This document shows positions 12,750 through 16,550 of a stretch of 16,550 nt of DNA, piece by piece. A model generated the notes under the pieces. It was not told the origin of the DNA, searched no databases, and worked only from the letters and a program-made list of their open reading frames with translations. A program made the position numbers and the translations under genes. Origin of the DNA: Acholeplasmataceae bacterium. Lineage in GTDB: Bacteria; Bacillota_I; Bacilli_A; Acholeplasmatales; Acholeplasmataceae. The stretch is from assembly GCA_030656435.1 (NCBI GenBank), contig JAUSOA010000238.1:1-16550 (forward strand), read 5' to 3'. Positions within the stretch are counted from its first letter, which is position 1; each line of letters begins with the position of its first letter.

Positions 12750-13796
12750 ATGAACCCAAAAGAATCTATAGCATTATTAAAGGGATACAAGACAAACGAA
12801 GCTCAATTTGAGATTCGTTTGGATGCAAATGAGTCCAAAAACTTTTTATTTCCAGAAGGAATCAGTAATTTAGATATTGAAATCAATCTTTATCCAGACA
12901 ATCAAGCAACCGCTTTAAGAACTGAAATTGGGAAATATATTGGAGTTAACCCAGAAATGATTATTGAGGGTAACGGATCTAGTGAACTACTCGAATTACT
13001 TGTTAAAACATATGTCGATAAGAATGAAGTGATTCTAAGCTTTGAGCCAAGCTTTTCAATGTATCCAATCTATAGCCAAATCTATAGCACTTCTTATATT
13101 GCAGTTCCTAGCAATAAAGATTTCTCTCTAAATTTGGATTTAATGATTGAATATGCAAAAAAGTATAACCCAAAATTGATCTTCATTTGTACTCCTAATA
13201 ATCCAACAGGATATTTGATTCCAAAAGAAGAGATTATCAAGCTTTTAAATCAAACAAATGCACTCGTTGCTGTCGATGAAGCCTATATGGAATTTACAAA
13301 TGGGTTAAGCTCAATGATTGATCAAATTCAAGAATATCCTAATCTTGTTGTTCTTAGAACGATGTCAAAGGCATTTGGACTTGCAGGTATTCGCCTAGGC
13401 TATTTATTGGGTAATCAAAACATCATTGAAACATTAAACAAGGTTAAATCCCCATACCATTTGAATTCTCTTTCTCAAAGTGTTGGTGTCTTGGCATTAA
13501 AGAAAGTAGATTTAGTCAAAGAAAATGTATTAACTATTCAAAAAAGAAGACAACTTTTAGAGTTAGAATTATCAAATTTAGGATTTACAATTTATCCATC
13601 CTCTGGAAATTTCCTATTCATTCAAAGCGCGATTCAAAATTTCGATAAGCTATTGATGAATAAGGGGATACTGATTCGAGGTTTTTTAGGTGATCTAAAG
13701 TCCTATTACCGAATTACTGTGGGAACGAAGGAAGAAAATGAAATATTAGTTAAAAGAATAGAGGAGATCATACATGAGAACATCAACAATCATTAG
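12750..13796 (+). CDS. hisC: histidinol-phosphate aminotransferase
   Basis: A PLP-dependent fold-type I aminotransferase converting imidazole acetol phosphate and glutamate to histidinol phosphate. The 348 residues are normal length. Visible are the N-terminal RLDANES, the EGNGSSELLELL glycine-rich PLP-phosphate region, FICTPNNPTGYL (the Asn binding PLP), AVDEAYMEF (Asp-x-x-Tyr), TMSKAFGLAGIRLGY with the PLP lysine Lys207, and the C-terminal RGF...YYRITVGTKEEN (Arg for the substrate carboxylate/phosphate). AAGGAGG at 12739-12745 sets the start. Its last 23 bases overlap hisB. Position after hisD differs from Bacillus subtilis, where hisC lies in the trp region. Confidence 0.96.
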   Translation: MNPKESIALLKGYKTNEAQFEIRLDANESKNFLFPEGISNLDIEINLYPDNQATALRTEIGKYIGVNPEMIIEGNGSSELLELLVKTYVDKNEVILSFEPSFSMYPIYSQIYSTSYIAVPSNKDFSLNLDLMIEYAKKYNPKLIFICTPNNPTGYLIPKEEIIKLLNQTNALVAVDEAYMEFTNGLSSMIDQIQEYPNLVVLRTMSKAFGLAGIRLGYLLGNQNIIETLNKVKSPYHLNSLSQSVGVLALKKVDLVKENVLTIQKRRQLLELELSNLGFTIYPSSGNFLFIQSAIQNFDKLLMNKGILIRGFLGDLKSYYRITVGTKEENEILVKRIEEIIHENINNH

Positions 13797-14352
13797 AAAT
13801 ACATTAGAGACCAAGATAAAAATGTCATTGAATTTAGATGGTAATAAAATCATCAACGTCAATACAGGTGTTCCATTTTTTGATCATATGCTCACATTGT
13901 TCGCTTTTCATGCCGGATTTGATTTAGATTTATATTGTGATGGTGATTTATCTGTTGATGACCATCACAGCGTTGAAGATGTTGGTATCGTTTTAGGAGA
14001 AGCAGTCAAAGAAGCACTCGGAGATAAACTAGGAATCAATAGATATGGAATGATGTATCTACCTATGGATGAAGCATTATCTAGAGCAGTTATTGATATT
14101 TCTAATCGTCCATTTCTATTTTATAAAGCTACCTTTGAAAGAGTATCGATTGGATTATTATCACTAGAAAATGTGAAAGAATTTTTTAGAGCTTTTACAA
14201 GTGAAGCTAGAGTAAGTCTACATATCGAAACACTTTACGGTGATAATGATCACCATAAAGTTGAGTCTATCTTTAAAGGATTTGGTAGAGCACTTAAAGA
14301 AGCAACTCGAGTGATATCAAATGATGTATCATCAACCAAAGGAGTATTATAA
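13774..14352 (+). CDS. hisB: imidazoleglycerol-phosphate dehydratase
   Basis: A manganese-dependent dehydratase giving imidazole acetol phosphate. The 192-residue protein is the monofunctional type, without the phosphatase domain fused in enterobacteria. Metal-site signatures are both present: FFDHML (His38), DDHHSVEDVG (His64, His65, Glu68) and DNDHHKVESIFKGFGRAL (His160, His161, Glu164). It starts at ATG 13774 after GAGGAG (13761-13766), inside the end of hisC, a 23-nt overlap that points to translational coupling. The stop TAA shares one base with the hisH ATG. Because it lacks a phosphatase domain, the cell needs a separate histidinol-phosphatase, which is not in the window. Confidence 0.97.
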   Translation: MRTSTIIRNTLETKIKMSLNLDGNKIINVNTGVPFFDHMLTLFAFHAGFDLDLYCDGDLSVDDHHSVEDVGIVLGEAVKEALGDKLGINRYGMMYLPMDEALSRAVIDISNRPFLFYKATFERVSIGLLSLENVKEFFRAFTSEARVSLHIETLYGDNDHHKVESIFKGFGRALKEATRVISNDVSSTKGVL

Positions 14353-14957
14353 TGAATGTTATTTTAGATTATGATGTTGGAAACCTAGATTCAGTATTAC
14401 GTGGCTTTGAGAGAGTAGGAATTAAGTCTATAGTTTCTAAGGATCCACTCGTCATCCAAGCTGCGAAATCTCTTGTATTACCAGGAGTAGGAGCATTTAA
14501 GGATGCGATGGAAGCACTTAAAAATTCAGGATTAATACCTTATATCATCGACCATGTGAAGCAACAAAAATATCTCTTTGGAATCTGTCTAGGAATGCAG
14601 CTTTTATATGAGAAGGGCTATGAGAATGGAGAGCATGAAGGCTTGGGTATTTTAAAGGGATCGGTTCGCTTTTTAAACATTGATTTAAAGGTGCCTCAAA
14701 TGGGATGGAATAACTTAAAATTTCAGGATAAAAATGATCCAATCTTAAAATATATAAAAGAAGATGATTATGTTTACTTTGTTCATTCCTACTATGTTGA
14801 CTCTAGTAATAACGAACTTATTTCCTATACAGAATATGAGAAGTTAATCCCAGCAATTGTGAGAGATAAAAATGTGTATGCTACACAGTTTCACCCAGAA
14901 AAAAGCGGGACCGTTGGGTCTAATATCCTAAGAGCTTATGGAGAGTTGATCAGATGA
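14352..14957 (+). CDS. hisH: imidazole glycerol phosphate synthase glutaminase subunit
   Basis: A class I glutamine amidotransferase that supplies ammonia to HisF. The 201 residues include the oxyanion strand VLPGVGAF (43-50), the nucleophile elbow FGICLGMQLL with Cys79, the interface PQMGWNNL, and the catalytic His181 and Glu183 in QFHPEKSG. All triad residues are present. It begins with the TAATG overlap at the hisB stop (AAAGGAG at 14338-14344) and ends with an ATGA overlap into hisA. Confidence 0.97.
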   Translation: MNVILDYDVGNLDSVLRGFERVGIKSIVSKDPLVIQAAKSLVLPGVGAFKDAMEALKNSGLIPYIIDHVKQQKYLFGICLGMQLLYEKGYENGEHEGLGILKGSVRFLNIDLKVPQMGWNNLKFQDKNDPILKYIKEDDYVYFVHSYYVDSSNNELISYTEYEKLIPAIVRDKNVYATQFHPEKSGTVGSNILRAYGELIR

Positions 14958-15673
14958 TAATATTTCCAGCAATTGATTTAAAGGATGGACTTTGTGTAAG
15001 GCTTTCTCAAGGAAAATTTGATAGCTCCATCGTATACTCAAACTCTCCTTTAGAGATCGCAAAAAGATTCGAAAAGGATGGGGCAGAATTCATTCATATC
15101 GTTGATTTAAATGGAGCTGAAAAAAACAATCCAATCAACTTTGAAGCCATCAAAAGCATAGTGGAAAACATTAATATACCCATTCAGGTTGGTGGTGGAA
15201 TTAGAAGTATGAATCAAGCTCAAAAATTACTGGATATAGGAGTATCTAGAATCATTATTGGTACCTCAGCTATTGAAGACTTTGAGCTACTCGAAAGATT
15301 GGTTGAAAAGTATCAAGAAAGAGTCATTGTATCTATCGATGCATACCATCAAAAGGTGTTCACTAGAGGCTGGAAAACTGAAACTGACGTTAGCATCATT
15401 GATCTATCAAAAAAACTTGAAAAAATAGGAATAAAAACAATTGTTTATACAGATATTTCTAAGGACGGTATGATGCAAGGACCCAATTTCGATGACTACA
15501 TCGAACTATCAAAGAAAACCAATCTAAAAATTATCGCATCTGGTGGTGTATCAGAGCTTAAAGATGTTTTAAAACTTAACGAGATAGGGCTTTATGGAGC
15601 AATCATCGGGAAAGCATTATATGAATCAAAAATTAATTTGAAGGAAGTGATAGCATGCTTACAAAACGAATAA
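14954..15673 (+). CDS. hisA: ProFAR isomerase
   Basis: Phosphoribosylformimino-5-aminoimidazole carboxamide ribotide isomerase, a TIM-barrel enzyme catalysing an Amadori rearrangement to PRFAR. The 239 residues contain both expected catalytic aspartates: Asp8 in FPAIDLKDG and Asp129 in VSIDAY. The two phosphate-binding loops are QVGGGIRS (78-85) and IASGGVS near the C-terminus. YTDISKDGMMQGPN follows strand 6 as usual in HisA and separates it from HisF. It overlaps hisH by 4 nt (ATGA) and hisF by 19 nt. No sign of the bifunctional PriA type: the operon has no trpF context. Confidence 0.96.
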   Translation: MIIFPAIDLKDGLCVRLSQGKFDSSIVYSNSPLEIAKRFEKDGAEFIHIVDLNGAEKNNPINFEAIKSIVENINIPIQVGGGIRSMNQAQKLLDIGVSRIIIGTSAIEDFELLERLVEKYQERVIVSIDAYHQKVFTRGWKTETDVSIIDLSKKLEKIGIKTIVYTDISKDGMMQGPNFDDYIELSKKTNLKIIASGGVSELKDVLKLNEIGLYGAIIGKALYESKINLKEVIACLQNE

Positions 15674-16416
15674 TCCCTTGTTTAGATGTTACAAAAGGAC
15701 GCGTTTTTAAGGGGGTGAAATTTTCAGAGCTTTTAGAAATAGGTGATCCTGCAGAGCTAGGAAAGTTTTATAGTGATCATGGAGCAGATGAACTTGTATT
15801 CTATGACATCACAGCCTCATCTGAGGATAGAGAAATATCACTAGACTTTGTAAGCAAAGTTGCAGCTAACATTAACATTCCATTTTGTGTTGGTGGTGGT
15901 GTAAATTCAATCGAAGATTTCACAAAAATATTAAGAAAAGGCGCAGATAAAATATCAATCAATTCAGGAGCTGTAAGAAACCCCGCACTCATCACTGAAG
16001 CATCGTTAAAGTTTGGTGCTCAATGTGTGGTATTATCAATTGATGCGAAAAAAAATGATCAAGGCTCATGGAGTGTTTATGTCAAGGGCGGAAGAGAAAA
16101 AACACAACTTGATGCGATAGAGTGGGCAGTTGAAGGTGTACGTCTTGGAGCAGGTGAAATTGTTATCAATAGCATCGATGAAGATGGAATGAAAAATGGC
16201 TACGATATCGAGCTTCTAAAGCAAATCACAGACAAGGTCAACGTGCCCGTCATAGCATCCGGTGGTGCTGGTACCATCGAGCATTTCTATGATGCATTAA
16301 CAAAGGCAAACGTGGATGGAATTCTAGCAGCTTCTGTGTTTCATTATGGAGAAATTAAAATAGTCGATTTAAAAAAAGCCCTTAAAGAAAAGGGTATATC
16401 AATAAGAACACCTTAG
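15655..16416 (+). CDS. hisF: imidazole glycerol phosphate synthase cyclase subunit
   Basis: A TIM-barrel partner of HisH that converts PRFAR and ammonia to imidazole glycerol phosphate and AICAR. The 253 residues are full length. Catalytic Asp11 (RIIPCLDVTKGRV) and Asp130 (VVLSIDAKK) are present, with phosphate loops CVGGGVNS and IASGGAGT. Also present are the gate-region arginine and lysine near the N-terminus and the INSIDEDGMKNGYD motif typical of HisF. AAGGAAGTGA (15641-15650) within hisA sets the start. It is the last his gene seen; the following 134 bases contain no hisI or hisE. Confidence 0.97.
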   Translation: MLTKRIIPCLDVTKGRVFKGVKFSELLEIGDPAELGKFYSDHGADELVFYDITASSEDREISLDFVSKVAANINIPFCVGGGVNSIEDFTKILRKGADKISINSGAVRNPALITEASLKFGAQCVVLSIDAKKNDQGSWSVYVKGGREKTQLDAIEWAVEGVRLGAGEIVINSIDEDGMKNGYDIELLKQITDKVNVPVIASGGAGTIEHFYDALTKANVDGILAASVFHYGEIKIVDLKKALKEKGISIRTP

Positions 16417-16550
16417 TTGAAAATGTAGCTTGCGTTTAAACTTGGATTGAGGTTTATTGCCAAACTAAGTTGCTCTTTGAGCGGAAGCACAATAAGAATC
16501 GCGCAAATTAATGATTCAAAAATAAAACTTATATGATAAGATGAGGGTAG
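16417..16550. other. gene-free tail after hisF
   Basis: No coding region, and no hairpin with a T run that would end the his transcript, is visible. TATGAT at 16532-16537 could be the -10 of a gene beyond the window, but no good -35 is seen. An ATG at 16541 runs off the end and cannot be judged. Confidence 0.4.

Noticed and set aside
1..16550. Mycoplasma-type code with TGA as Trp
   Set aside because: TGA ends hisG and hisH at conserved family lengths, and Trp codons are TGG.
1..16550. CRISPR array, tRNA, rRNA or insertion sequence
   Set aside because: No repeat-spacer pattern, cloverleaf, rRNA motif or transposase frame was seen on either strand.

Overview
The window comes from a very AT-rich bacterium with Gram-positive (Bacillota-type) signals: strong AGGAGG ribosome binding sites, TTGACA/TATAAT promoters, U-tailed hairpin terminators, lipoproteins in place of periplasmic proteins, and a short HisG paired with HisZ. 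TGA is a true stop (ends of hisG and hisH) and TGG encodes Trp, so the Mycoplasma/Spiroplasma code is not in use. A low-GC Bacillota or a standard-code Mollicutes relative (Haloplasma or Izemoplasma type) fits, but the genus cannot be fixed from this sequence.

Layout. Positions 1-1159 hold two small exported proteins of unknown function (a lipoprotein and a membrane-anchored protein). Positions 1190-3356 hold a DEAD-box RNA helicase behind a long leader containing an intrinsic terminator. Its C-terminal tail carries five copies of a 10-residue repeat. Positions 3404-3571 (minus) encode a 2[4Fe-4S] ferredoxin. Positions 3730-4766 form a two-gene redox unit: a cytochrome b5-like lipoprotein and a ferric-reductase-like (MsrQ-type) membrane protein. 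Positions 4956-6284 encode a surface lipoprotein with Ig-like, cadherin-like and DUF3494 ice-binding domains. Positions 6348-7068 (minus) encode two small membrane proteins, one of the GlsB/YeaQ/YmgE family. Positions 7348-7524 encode a 58-residue excisionase/MerR-like HTH protein. Positions 7591-8136 (minus) encode an NADPH-dependent FMN reductase, and 8319-9581 an MFS transporter.

Positions 9600-16416 are a compact histidine biosynthesis operon, hisZ-G-D-C-B-H-A-F. It lies behind a promoter, a short leader peptide with four His codons among five, and a hairpin terminator, which together form a classical translation-coupled attenuator. hisI/hisE and a histidinol-phosphatase are absent from the window.

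The most notable regulatory findings are four. (1) A 10-bp-phased array of TATGAAAA-like direct repeats precedes both the ice-binding gene and the small HTH gene, with the last repeat the same distance from an identical -10 box. The HTH protein is a candidate binder of these repeats. (2) A perfect 18-bp palindrome, TATTTCGAATTCGAAATA, lies in the promoter spacer of the FMN reductase gene and closely resembles the MhqR quinone-response operator. (3) The his leader-peptide attenuator. (4) An attenuator-like leader ahead of the RNA helicase. The helicase and the ice-binding protein together hint at cold adaptation, which is inference only.
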